Of a stretch of DNA of 64,000 nt, positions 43,295 to 51,770 are shown in pieces (the first letter of the stretch is position 1; every line of letters begins with the position of its first letter). The position numbers and the translations under genes are program-made. This DNA is from Chitinophaga oryzae (GTDB taxonomy: Bacteria > Bacteroidota > Bacteroidia > Chitinophagales > Chitinophagaceae). The notes beneath the pieces were generated by a model. The model searched no databases and was not told where the DNA came from. It saw only the letters and a program-made list of their open reading frames with translations. The stretch covers positions 1,860,001 through 1,924,000 of the forward strand of contig NZ_CP051204.2 in NCBI RefSeq assembly GCF_012516375.2, in the 5' to 3' direction.

Positions 43295-44863
43295 TTAAGG
43301 CTTCAGCATCCACATCACATCATTTCGGGTATCAGACCCGCCAAACTGCCGCTTCAGCGCTTCCTGCAGATTCGCTTTGTTGTTCTGGTATTCCGACTGC
43401 GGATAGATGAACCGCGCAGGTATTTTTCCACCGTTCTGGTTAGAAGGACCGATGGAGAATACGGGTACGCCTGTACGACGATAATTGTAATATGCCTGCC
43501 ATCCCGCATTGTTGAAGAAGGCCACATATTTCTGCGTGAGCACCTGCTTCAGCCCTGTGTCGTTATTGCCGGCATATTGCATCGCCGGCTGTGCGAGGAA
43601 GGTGGCGATGTCTGCATCGCTGACACCATAGAACTTCATGGAGGCGGTGATACCGTCTTGGTAATGCTGCGCAGCGTCGCCGCCGGTCCAGCCACGGTTG
43701 ATCGCTTCTGCGATCAGGAAGTGCGTCTCCGAAGCGCCCAGCTGGATATTGGGCACACCGGCGGGACTGCTCAACCAGTAGTTGATATTAAAAGTACTGT
43801 ATTGGCCTTTGTTGATATCGATATAGATCTGGTCCTGGCGGTCGCCGGTATTGGCGCCTTTGTAGCGGGCAAAAGGATTGCCGGGAACATCAGGCAACGA
43901 ATCGGCAGGAGCCGCCACGATAAACACACGGGGATCGCGCAGGGAATCCAGGATGTTGATGTAAGTGGCGCCCAGTGCATTTCTTTTGGCTGACAGGATA
44001 CCTACTTCCATCGGGTACAACGGATAGTTGTTGCTCTTCTGGCTGGCGTTGTAGTTCATTTGCAGGTTGTCCGTATTATCGAGTATCAGCGGGTATTTCG
44101 CCGGATTGCTGATGATGCGGTTAAACCGTCCTTTCAGGTCGAGGGAAGCATCGTTGACTTTAATGCTCAGGTTCATCAGCTCACGGAGGTAGCAGGTATT
44201 GATGGCCTTTCTCCATTTGAGCAGGTTGCCGGCATAGAAGATGTCGCCGTCTACGGTGGCTTTGGCGTTACGCTGACTGATGGCCGCGAGGGAGTCGTTG
44301 GCTTCTTCCAGCCATTTAAAGCACTGCAGGAACACGTCTTTCTGTGCATCGTAGCGGGGGGCGTAGATGCCGTCTGTAGCGCCCTTGATGGCTTCAGACA
44401 TAGGAATGTCGCCCATCTGTGACGTCATCGACAGATAATAGAACGTGCGGATAAACTTGTTGACAGCGTAATAAGGAGCCGCCAGTTCCGCACCCTGCTT
44501 GGCCGCTTCGAGGTCGAGCTGTGCGGAGTTACGGAGACTGCCATAGTAGCTGGAGCCGTTATCCCACGCATAGTCCTGGCTACCGTAATAATCGTGGCCG
44601 AGCACGAGGAACTGGTTGCTCATATGGGTATAGCTCCAGGGGCTGTTGCTCATGTCGCCGCTGAGGTCACTGCCGGAAGAGAAACCACTTCGCGCAGAGC
44701 CCTGTCCGCCGATCATATCCATCTCCAGCCCTGTCAGCAGTAGTTTTGGCGTGCCTACCACAGACACGTTGGGGTTTACCCGCAGGTCGTCAAAGTTTTT
44801 ACAGCCTGTCATCGCCAATGGCAGCAGGCAGGCGGCTAGTATATTTCTGGTTGTACGGTTCAT
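43295..44863 (-). CDS. SusD/RagB-like nutrient-binding lipoprotein (locus 1)
   Basis: This 522-residue lipoprotein has a lipobox ending at Cys21 (LPLAMTGCKNF). It belongs to the SusD-like superfamily (the SusD-like_2 subgroup by its NPN start and SQMGDIPMSEA segment). It should sit on the outer surface as the lid of the SusC transporter encoded ten bases upstream. C-terminal motifs include LGASETHFLIAEAINRGWTGG and VAFFNNAGWQAYYNYRRTG. I chose the ATG at 44863, which opens the lipoprotein signal. It is the last gene of the sigma-FecR-SusC-SusD unit. The ligand is unknown. Confidence 0.93.
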   Translation of the reverse strand: MNRTTRNILAACLLPLAMTGCKNFDDLRVNPNVSVVGTPKLLLTGLEMDMIGGQGSARSGFSSGSDLSGDMSNSPWSYTHMSNQFLVLGHDYYGSQDYAWDNGSSYYGSLRNSAQLDLEAAKQGAELAAPYYAVNKFIRTFYYLSMTSQMGDIPMSEAIKGATDGIYAPRYDAQKDVFLQCFKWLEEANDSLAAISQRNAKATVDGDIFYAGNLLKWRKAINTCYLRELMNLSIKVNDASLDLKGRFNRIISNPAKYPLILDNTDNLQMNYNASQKSNNYPLYPMEVGILSAKRNALGATYINILDSLRDPRVFIVAAPADSLPDVPGNPFARYKGANTGDRQDQIYIDINKGQYSTFNINYWLSSPAGVPNIQLGASETHFLIAEAINRGWTGGDAAQHYQDGITASMKFYGVSDADIATFLAQPAMQYAGNNDTGLKQVLTQKYVAFFNNAGWQAYYNYRRTGVPVFSIGPSNQNGGKIPARFIYPQSEYQNNKANLQEALKRQFGGSDTRNDVMWMLKP

Positions 44864-44873
44864 GTCTGATTTT

Positions 44874-47800
44874 TTAGAAAACAAGGTTAAGGTTAAAACC
44901 TACGCTGCGGGTGGAAGGCATCTCCAGTCCGGCGTTCTGGTCTATCCATTGGTCTACGTCGATATTTCTTACGCCTTTATGCGCCAGATAGTACAGGTTA
45001 CGGCCTACCACGGAAATGCTGGCCCTGTTAATGACTTTCGCTTGTTTCAGCAGGGAAGAGGGCAGGTTGTAGGTCAGCACCACTTCGCGTATTTTCAGAT
45101 AAGAACGATCGTACAGGTTGGTGATGGCGTTGCCGTAATAGTTTTTAGACCATGTCTGCCACAGCACCGGGGTTGTGTTGGGAGCGAACTTTCGGGTGTC
45201 GGAGATCACGTTGCCGTCGCCGTCTACCTGCAGGGAGCCGCCGGTCACCTGCATGCCTTCCGGTACGTAGGTGCCTTTGTAGCCGGCAGTGTTGCGGTTT
45301 TCCCAGTCGGCCTGACGGTACTGGCTGGCGGAAAGCGGATGGTTGCCGCCCTGCCACATTTTCTGATCGAGGTAGTTGATGATCTTACCACCGTAACGAC
45401 CATCGACCTGTATTCTCAGGGAGACGTTTTTGTAGGAGAAGGTGTTGATCACACTGGCTACCCATTTATCGTTGGCATGTCCTACCATGGAAACGTAGGA
45501 GTTGGAGCGTGGCTGGCCGTTGGAGCCCAGTACCAGCTTTCCGTCGGGCGTACGCTGGAAGTCGGTCATGAAGATCTGGTCCATACGTTCGCCGATTTTC
45601 ACGCGGTTGTACACGTTGAGCGTGTCGTATACTTTGTTGAGATATTTCTGGAAGGTAGACCAGTTCACCAGCACATCCCAGTTAAAGCCACCGGCAGAAC
45701 GAACAGGCGATGCGTTCAGCGATATTTCGATGCCTTTACGCATGGTCACGAGGCCGTTCATCTGGCGGGTTTTGAAGCCGGAGCCTTCGGAGATGGCCGG
45801 GTAGAATATCTGGGGGCCGTCCAGCGTCTTATAAACAGATACGTCGAGACCGAGGCGGTTATCAAGCAGGCGGATATCGGTGCCCACTTCATACGACTTA
45901 CTGAAGGCTGGCTTAATGTTCGGATTGTAGAGAATATCGCCAAACACTTCAGCAGGATTGCCATCCCAGCGGCTGCCTACGGTGTAGCTGGGGTACAGGT
46001 TGTATTTGGCGGTGCCGTCGTCGTTCACCATGTCGCCGCCTACATTGGCATAGGAAGCGCGCACTTTCCAGAAGGAAATTGCTTTGGGCAAACGGATGAT
46101 GTCTGACATCACTGCACTCAGTGAAACGGACGGGTAGAAGTAGGCGTTCTTATTGGCCGGCAGGGTGCTGGACTGGTCCATACGACCGGTCATTCCCAGG
46201 AAGAGATAATCGCGGAAGGAAAAGTCAACGGATGCATAGGCGCTTTTCACCTGGCGTTTGTTTTTCACGGAAGTGGCGCCCGGCGGGTCTACGCTGTTGT
46301 CTACGGTCCACAGCTGCGGCAGCAGCAGGCCGTTGTTGGTGTGCGCATACAGCCTGTTGTATTTCACCGTACGGAGGTTACCACCGGCAGATGCTTTTAC
46401 GTCGAAGGACTTACCGATTTTATTGTTGTAGCTCAGCAACACATCGGTGTTGTTGTCCCAGTAGTTTTCACCGGATTCATTATAACCACCTTTGATGAAG
46501 TAACCGCCATCGCCGGAACGGTAAGAGCCGGAGATAGGATAGCGTTTGCTTTCAGAGAGATCGTAGGTACTGACGTTGGTGCGGAAATAGGCGCTCCAGT
46601 GGTCGTTGAAAGTATAGTTCAGTTTGATGTGCCCGTACAGGTCATTTTTGTAGTAGCCGTGCAGCGCCTCATAAGCGGTGAGGTACGGGTTGGTATATTG
46701 GTAGGATTCAAAGTTGCGTTGCTGTATCCCTTCTTTGCCGGGTATCCAGTAGTTTTTGAGATCGCGGATATCGTAGTCGGCGCCGCTCCAGAGCATCAGG
46801 GTATAAATAGGGCTGGAGGGCTGATAGGTGGCATCGGGATAATTAGGCGTATACTGTTTGTCGTAGTTGATGGCAGTAGACAGTGTCATTTTTTTGCTGA
46901 CGTTCAGCGTACCGGAAAAATTGACGTTGGTGCCGCCCAGTTTGGTGTTGGGCACTACGCCTTTCTGGTACAGCTGTGTTACCGACATGCGCATATTGCC
47001 TTTGTCGTTGTTGGCAGAGATAGCGATGTTGTTGGAAGACAGCAGGCCTTTACGCAGGAAGTTACGTAGGTTGTCGTGACCGCGGCGCTCCCAGGGAATA
47101 GGTATCAGTTTACCTGTCTGCGGGTCTACCGGGCTGTTATACTGCGGGATGAGCTGTCCTTCGAATTTAGGTCCCCAGATGTCGTAGTCGGCGTCGTTGG
47201 TACCACCGCCCATACCGTCTACATATTCGTACTGGAAGTTGGAGCCGGGGCCGTATTCTTCCTGTTTGGCGGGGATGGCGAGGAAGCCCATCTGGAACTG
47301 GGTGCTGGAGTTCAGTTCCACAGAGATGCCTCTTTTATCGGTAGTGCCTTTTTTGGTAGAGATGAGGATGGCGCCGTTTTGTCCCTGTGAGCCGTAGAGG
47401 GCCGCGGCGTTAGGGCCTTTAAGCACGCTGTAGGATTCGATATCGTCGGCGCTGAGATTCCAGGAATCGGAGTTGATGGGCACACCGTCTACTACGATCA
47501 GCGGCTTTACGCCTCTCAGGTAGATGCCGGGGTTTTGGAATAAACGGGTGGGCGTGGTGATCACCAGGCCGGACACTTTACCGGCGAGGGAGTTGACCGC
47601 ATTGGGTTCACGGGCTTTCACCGCCGTTTCGCCTTTTACTTCCTGTACAGCATAACCAAGGGCTTTTTTCTCCTTTTTGATACCAAGGGCGGTCACCACC
47701 ACTTCATCCAGTTTTTTCTGGTCTGTCTGCAGCTGCACGTGAATGGTGGCGCTGCCTTTGATGCCCACTTCCCGGGGCTCATAGCCGATGAAGCTGATGA

Positions 47801-48371
47801 GCAGCACGGCGTTTTTATCGCTCACGGCGAGGCGGAAACGGCCGTTTTCATCGGTGCTGGTACCGTTGTGGGTGCCTTTTTCCAGTATGGTCACGCCGGG
47901 GAGGCCGTTGGCGCCGTCGGTGACATTACCGGTGACGATGAATTTTTCCTGTGCGGTGCTGCTGCTGCCATTGCCGTTTCCTGTGCCTGCATTGGTTTTG
48001 GGAGGACGCACCGAGATGATCACCTGGTCGCCTTTGATGGTATAGTCAAACTTGTCGGCAGGGAAAAGTTTGGTCAGTACCTCTTTCAGGGGTTGTGCAT
48101 CGATGTTCAGGTTGATTTCCCGCGGCGGGAGCATGCTGACATCGTAGGCAAAGGACAGGCGGGTCTGTTTTTCGATCTGTGAGATCACTTCCGCCATGCT
48201 GGCTCTGGTCATATGCAGGGATACCCTTGGATTTTCGGGGTCCTGTTGCTGGCTGTTGGCGCCGGCATACACCAGGTTATGCCAGGTCAACAGGGAGCCT
48301 GTCAGTAACAGGCAAAGGAGTTTCCTGCCTCCGCGGCGGCGCGGTGGCATGCTTAATAGCACTCTTTTCAT
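44874..48371 (-). CDS. SusC/RagA-like TonB-dependent outer-membrane transporter (locus 1)
   Basis: This 1165-residue protein has, in order, an arginine-rich signal region, a secretin/TonB N-terminal (STN) domain (about 50-120, SFAYDVSMLPPREINLNI) that may talk to FecR, a carboxypeptidase-like beta-sandwich (about 145-225, DGANGLPGVTILEKG), the SusC signature LDEVVVTALGIKKEKKALGY, a plug with SLAGKVSGLVITT and the barrel. It imports a ligand captured by SusD using TonB energy. The STN domain together with an adjacent sigma/FecR pair implies transcription switched on by ligand passage. I chose the ATG at 48371, which opens the signal peptide. The substrate is unknown. Confidence 0.95.
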   Translation of the reverse strand: MKRVLLSMPPRRRGGRKLLCLLLTGSLLTWHNLVYAGANSQQQDPENPRVSLHMTRASMAEVISQIEKQTRLSFAYDVSMLPPREINLNIDAQPLKEVLTKLFPADKFDYTIKGDQVIISVRPPKTNAGTGNGNGSSSTAQEKFIVTGNVTDGANGLPGVTILEKGTHNGTSTDENGRFRLAVSDKNAVLLISFIGYEPREVGIKGSATIHVQLQTDQKKLDEVVVTALGIKKEKKALGYAVQEVKGETAVKAREPNAVNSLAGKVSGLVITTPTRLFQNPGIYLRGVKPLIVVDGVPINSDSWNLSADDIESYSVLKGPNAAALYGSQGQNGAILISTKKGTTDKRGISVELNSSTQFQMGFLAIPAKQEEYGPGSNFQYEYVDGMGGGTNDADYDIWGPKFEGQLIPQYNSPVDPQTGKLIPIPWERRGHDNLRNFLRKGLLSSNNIAISANNDKGNMRMSVTQLYQKGVVPNTKLGGTNVNFSGTLNVSKKMTLSTAINYDKQYTPNYPDATYQPSSPIYTLMLWSGADYDIRDLKNYWIPGKEGIQQRNFESYQYTNPYLTAYEALHGYYKNDLYGHIKLNYTFNDHWSAYFRTNVSTYDLSESKRYPISGSYRSGDGGYFIKGGYNESGENYWDNNTDVLLSYNNKIGKSFDVKASAGGNLRTVKYNRLYAHTNNGLLLPQLWTVDNSVDPPGATSVKNKRQVKSAYASVDFSFRDYLFLGMTGRMDQSSTLPANKNAYFYPSVSLSAVMSDIIRLPKAISFWKVRASYANVGGDMVNDDGTAKYNLYPSYTVGSRWDGNPAEVFGDILYNPNIKPAFSKSYEVGTDIRLLDNRLGLDVSVYKTLDGPQIFYPAISEGSGFKTRQMNGLVTMRKGIEISLNASPVRSAGGFNWDVLVNWSTFQKYLNKVYDTLNVYNRVKIGERMDQIFMTDFQRTPDGKLVLGSNGQPRSNSYVSMVGHANDKWVASVINTFSYKNVSLRIQVDGRYGGKIINYLDQKMWQGGNHPLSASQYRQADWENRNTAGYKGTYVPEGMQVTGGSLQVDGDGNVISDTRKFAPNTTPVLWQTWSKNYYGNAITNLYDRSYLKIREVVLTYNLPSSLLKQAKVINRASISVVGRNLYYLAHKGVRNIDVDQWIDQNAGLEMPSTRSVGFNLNLVF

Positions 48372-48529
48372 TAGAGCTGGTTTTTTTAGGTGAATGAGGT
48401 CCCGTCGGATGCATGGCAATGCATCACGGATGGCCTGGAATTACGATTGAAATGGTTGTTTACATTGATGCCGGATAGCAGGGTGTTAGTTCACTGTTCG
48501 TTGCTTCGGCGGTTACTTTTGGTTGAATG

Positions 48530-49492
48530 TTACTGATGGAATTCAAGTGTTTTTTGCTTTTTGGTAATATTGACATTTAATGCTTTCCCGATGACATCCA
48601 ATACTTCGTCGAGTGGTTTATTGTTAAAAGTAGCTTGTAATACTTTGTGTGACACTACGCTGTCTGTCACCACCACATCGAGCTGATAATAATTGGCCAG
48701 TACTACGGCGACCTCGCTGAGCGGCATGCGGTTGAACACGAGGCGGTTTGTTTTCCAGGCCAGTACGTTTTCGGTGGAAGTGGATACCGGTCTGATGTCC
48801 GGTGTTTTATCCGACGAGGTGACCTGTGCGCCGGCGATCAGCACCATGCTTTTACCGCTTTTGTTCTCCGCTTTAACGCTGCCGCTGGTCACGAAAATAT
48901 CTACCTGGCCGTTAGCAGAGCGATGCACGTTAAAGGCGGTTCCCAGCACTTTAATATCTACGGCGGCGGCATGTACGGTAAAAGGACTGTTCTGTTGCGG
49001 GGCTACCTCAAAATAGGCTTCGCCGCTGTCCAGTATCAGTTCCCGGCTGCCGTTTCCATAGTTGCGGGCATAACGCAGCGTGGTATTGGCATTCAGGAAT
49101 ACCCGCGAGCCATCCGGCAGTAGCAGGCTGTCTTTGCTGCCGGTGGTGGCCAGCGTTTGCCAGGTATGGCCCAGCCACCAGTTATAGGATAATATTCCCA
49201 TCACCAGGATGGCGGCAGCCCATCCGGTACGGATTAACAAACGACGGATGTTGGAGCGGGCAGGGGCGGGCGCTTCGCCGATCTCCTGTTGCAGCTGTTG
49301 CCAGCCATCCAAACCCATGGCTGCTGCTGCATGTTCCACCTGTGGGGTGAGCTGCAGCGCTTCGGCAGCCAGTATGGTTTCCCGCAGCGCGGGGTGCTGG
49401 TCCATAAGGTCCTGCAACTCCTGTTCTTCCGCTTCGGAGGCTTCTCCGGACAGTTTCCGGGCTACTATTTCCCAAATATTCTCAGGCAACAT
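48530..49492 (-). CDS. FecR family anti-sigma factor (locus 1)
   Basis: This 320-residue protein has a cytoplasmic N-terminal sigma-binding region, a membrane helix at about 91-108 (WAAAILVMGILSYNWWLG), a periplasmic FecR domain (TTGSKDSLLLPDGSRVFLN, ILDSGEAYFEVAP, KVLGTAFNVH) and a C-terminal DUF4974 domain (FNRMPLSEVAVVLANYY, LDEVLDVIGKALNV) expected to contact the STN domain of SusC. It lies between the sigma gene and susC in the normal order. RseP may process it; this is inference. Confidence 0.95.
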   Translation of the reverse strand: MLPENIWEIVARKLSGEASEAEEQELQDLMDQHPALRETILAAEALQLTPQVEHAAAAMGLDGWQQLQQEIGEAPAPARSNIRRLLIRTGWAAAILVMGILSYNWWLGHTWQTLATTGSKDSLLLPDGSRVFLNANTTLRYARNYGNGSRELILDSGEAYFEVAPQQNSPFTVHAAAVDIKVLGTAFNVHRSANGQVDIFVTSGSVKAENKSGKSMVLIAGAQVTSSDKTPDIRPVSTSTENVLAWKTNRLVFNRMPLSEVAVVLANYYQLDVVVTDSVVSHKVLQATFNNKPLDEVLDVIGKALNVNITKKQKTLEFHQ

Positions 49493-49584
49493 ATCCTTGG
49501 TTCTGATAGCTCTGTCAAAAGATGCCTCTGTTTATAAGGCAACCTGTTTATTCAAAAACCCCTAAAGGGGACAAAAAAATTTTT

Positions 49585-50172
49585 TCAGTTGTTCTTATCC
49601 TGCAGTTGCTCATGCAGTTTTTTGATGGCGATGGCCATCTGGGCCTCCACCGTTTTTACGGAAATATCCAGTACGTCCGCCACCTCCCTGTATTTCAGGC
49701 CATCTTCCCGGATAAGCTTGAACACGAGACGGCAACGGCCGGGAAGGGCGCTCACGGCCTGTTCTATCTTCCTGATGGCTTCAGAAGAAAGGTGCAACTG
49801 CTCCGGGGAGGGGGAAAACTGCAACAGCTCCGGCTGAATATCGTCCAGCGGATCGGTGGCGTTGCGTGCATTTTTTTTCAGATAGTTATAGGCGGCATTC
49901 CGGGTAGCGGTATAGAGATATACGCTTACTTTTTCCACTGCCGGCAAGGTGTGCCTGTTTTTCCAGGTCCAGAGCATCACATCGTTTACCACTTCTTCCG
50001 CCGGTTCCCTTGCGCCCAGCAAGGTGCAGGCGAAGTGAAAAAGCCGGCTGGCATAGTGATGATAGAAATTTGCAAAGACAGACTGATCGCCTCCGGCCCG
50101 CATCTCTTCCCATAACTCTTTCCCATAGTCATCCGGGAAATCACGATTTGATTTTGGCATCTGGAACTCCAT
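49585..50172 (-). CDS. ECF sigma factor (locus 1)
   Basis: This 195-residue ECF sigma-70 has region 2 at about 28-95 (FANFYHHYASRLFHFACTLL, AEEVVNDVMLWTWKNR) and region 4 at about 130-185 (LPGRCRLVFKLIREDGLKYREVADVLDISVKTVEAQ shortened here to LPGRCRLVFKLIREDG and VADVLDISVKTVEAQ). It directs RNA polymerase to the SusCD genes downstream once FecR releases it. The start may be at 50172 or, four codons later, at 50160. The terminator of susD2 lies upstream, so this gene begins a separate unit. Confidence 0.95.
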   Translation of the reverse strand: MEFQMPKSNRDFPDDYGKELWEEMRAGGDQSVFANFYHHYASRLFHFACTLLGAREPAEEVVNDVMLWTWKNRHTLPAVEKVSVYLYTATRNAAYNYLKKNARNATDPLDDIQPELLQFSPSPEQLHLSSEAIRKIEQAVSALPGRCRLVFKLIREDGLKYREVADVLDISVKTVEAQMAIAIKKLHEQLQDKNN

Positions 50173-50255
50173 TTCACAAAGCCAAAATAGGGATTTTAGT
50201 TAACAGACCCGGTTTTTTTGGGCAGAACGAAGGAAAAAGGGCAGGACTAAAACAG

Positions 50256-50282
50256 CAGCGGCGCCGTTTGAAGGCGCCGCTG
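50256..50282 (-). terminator. susD terminator (locus 2)
   Basis: GC-rich perfect 10-bp stem CAGCGGCGCC / GGCGCCGCTG with a 7-base loop, followed on the minus strand by CTGCTGTTTTAG, just past the susD2 stop. It separates locus 2 from the sigma gene of locus 1. Confidence 0.75.
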
Positions 50283-50285
50283 TTG

Positions 50286-51746
50286 CTAATATCCCTCGTT
50301 GTTGGGAGCGAGGTTCGGGTTTTTCTGTATTTCAATGGCGGGTATCGGGTACCGTATGTGGAAATCCTGGATGTTGTTGGCGATATAGGCGTCTTCTGTG
50401 GCGGCAGCTGTTTTCACGGCTGCTACCAGTTTACCCCAGCGGATCAGGTCCAGCCGGCGTTGTCCTTCTCCATACAGTTCTACCGCACGTTCCCTGAACA
50501 GGTAATCCCGCATGGCCTGCTGTCCCAGGGGAGCGGTAAATACGCCGGCGGCGCCGAATGCCCGCTTGCGTACTTCATTCACAGCCCACAGCGCTTTGTC
50601 TGCATCGCCGTTTTCATTGGCGGCTTCGGCCAGCATCAACAGCACGTCAGCATAGCGGAACACGTACATGTCCAGGCCGCCGTCGTTGTCCTGCTGGGTG
50701 TTGAGCCGCCAGAATTTAGGACCGCTCCATACCTTGATCTGCTCCACGGGATCTACCTGGAAAGGCTGGTTGTTGTAACTGGTCGCGATGATGGAGGCGC
50801 GGCGTTTGTCGTCTTCCTCAATGGTGTTCACAAAAGTGGTGTACGGAATATAGGTGCCATACCAGGAGCGGCTGGCAAAAGGGCTTACGCCTACCTGTTT
50901 CTGCGGCTGGTACCAGGCGGAGTGGTCATGACCGTTCAGCACCGGCTCAAAGTCTACCTCAAAAATAATTTCGGGGCCAAACTCGCTGGTCTCGAGAAAG
51001 ATATCGGCGTAGCTGGCCTGCAGCACATAAGTCTTGCTGTCCACGATGGCCTGCGCTTTTTTCTGTGCGAGGTCCCATTTCTGCTGCCAGAGATAAATTT
51101 TGGTGAGCAGCGTCTGTGCGGCGCCTTTGGTGGCGCGGCCTGCATCGGCGCCGGAATATTTGGCGGGCAGTTTACTCTCGGCGTCTGTCAGCGCGTCTAC
51201 CAGCTTCTCCCGGATATCGGCAGCGGATACACGCGGCAGGCTTTGCGTGTATTCGATGGTGTAATTGGTTTCGTCATAATACACTACATCGCCAAAGAGA
51301 CCGGTGAGATAATAGTAATACAGGGAACGCAGGAATTTGGTTTCTCCGATCACCCGGTCTTTGATGTTTTTGCTGACACCGGCGGACTTGCTCACTTTGT
51401 CGATCACCAGGTTGGCATTGCTGATGCCGCGGTACATAGTGGTCCAGATGGCGGAAGTATACCCGGGATTAAAAGATGTCAGCTGGTAGGTAGGCACAGG
51501 GTCGTTGGCCCAGATACGGCCCCGGATAACGTCGGTACCTTCATCCAGCGCGCGCCATAAGCTGCTCTTGAAGCCACCGGAAGTGCCCAGCCAGGAATAA
51601 ACGCCATTGACGCCGAGCACGGCTTCTGCATCGTTGGAATAAAAGGTGTTGGTACCAATCGCGCTCTTCGGATTTTCTATCAGCTGCTTCCCACAGGAAG
51701 AAGCCAGCAATACACAGGCGCTAAAGAGGATATATATCTTTTTCAT
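50286..51746 (-). CDS. SusD/RagB-like nutrient-binding lipoprotein (locus 2)
   Basis: This 486-residue lipoprotein has a lipobox ending at Cys18 (VLLASSCGK) and the RagB/SusD layout: NTFYSNDAEAVLGVNGVYSWL near the N-terminus (a 21-residue stretch given here only as NTFYSNDAEAVLGVNG), TPR helices in the middle (RATKGAAQTLLTKIYLWQQ), and the C-terminal FRYADVLLMLAEAANE and RRLDLIRWGKL motifs. It should bind ligand above the SusC channel encoded 24 bases upstream. The ligand is unknown. It differs enough from the locus-1 SusD to suggest another substrate. Confidence 0.95.
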   Translation of the reverse strand: MKKIYILFSACVLLASSCGKQLIENPKSAIGTNTFYSNDAEAVLGVNGVYSWLGTSGGFKSSLWRALDEGTDVIRGRIWANDPVPTYQLTSFNPGYTSAIWTTMYRGISNANLVIDKVSKSAGVSKNIKDRVIGETKFLRSLYYYYLTGLFGDVVYYDETNYTIEYTQSLPRVSAADIREKLVDALTDAESKLPAKYSGADAGRATKGAAQTLLTKIYLWQQKWDLAQKKAQAIVDSKTYVLQASYADIFLETSEFGPEIIFEVDFEPVLNGHDHSAWYQPQKQVGVSPFASRSWYGTYIPYTTFVNTIEEDDKRRASIIATSYNNQPFQVDPVEQIKVWSGPKFWRLNTQQDNDGGLDMYVFRYADVLLMLAEAANENGDADKALWAVNEVRKRAFGAAGVFTAPLGQQAMRDYLFRERAVELYGEGQRRLDLIRWGKLVAAVKTAAATEDAYIANNIQDFHIRYPIPAIEIQKNPNLAPNNEGY

Positions 51747-51770
51747 GTTTTTGTGCTGATTTCGGAGAGA

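Noticed and set aside
44646..46106. 486-residue plus-strand reading frame
   Set aside because: It is antisense to susC1 and susD1. Both real genes have full family signatures.
48515..48522. Plus-strand TACTTTTG upstream of susC1 as a second antisense RNA promoter
   Set aside because: It points into the 3' end of fecR1 and no terminator with a T-run follows within a plausible distance.
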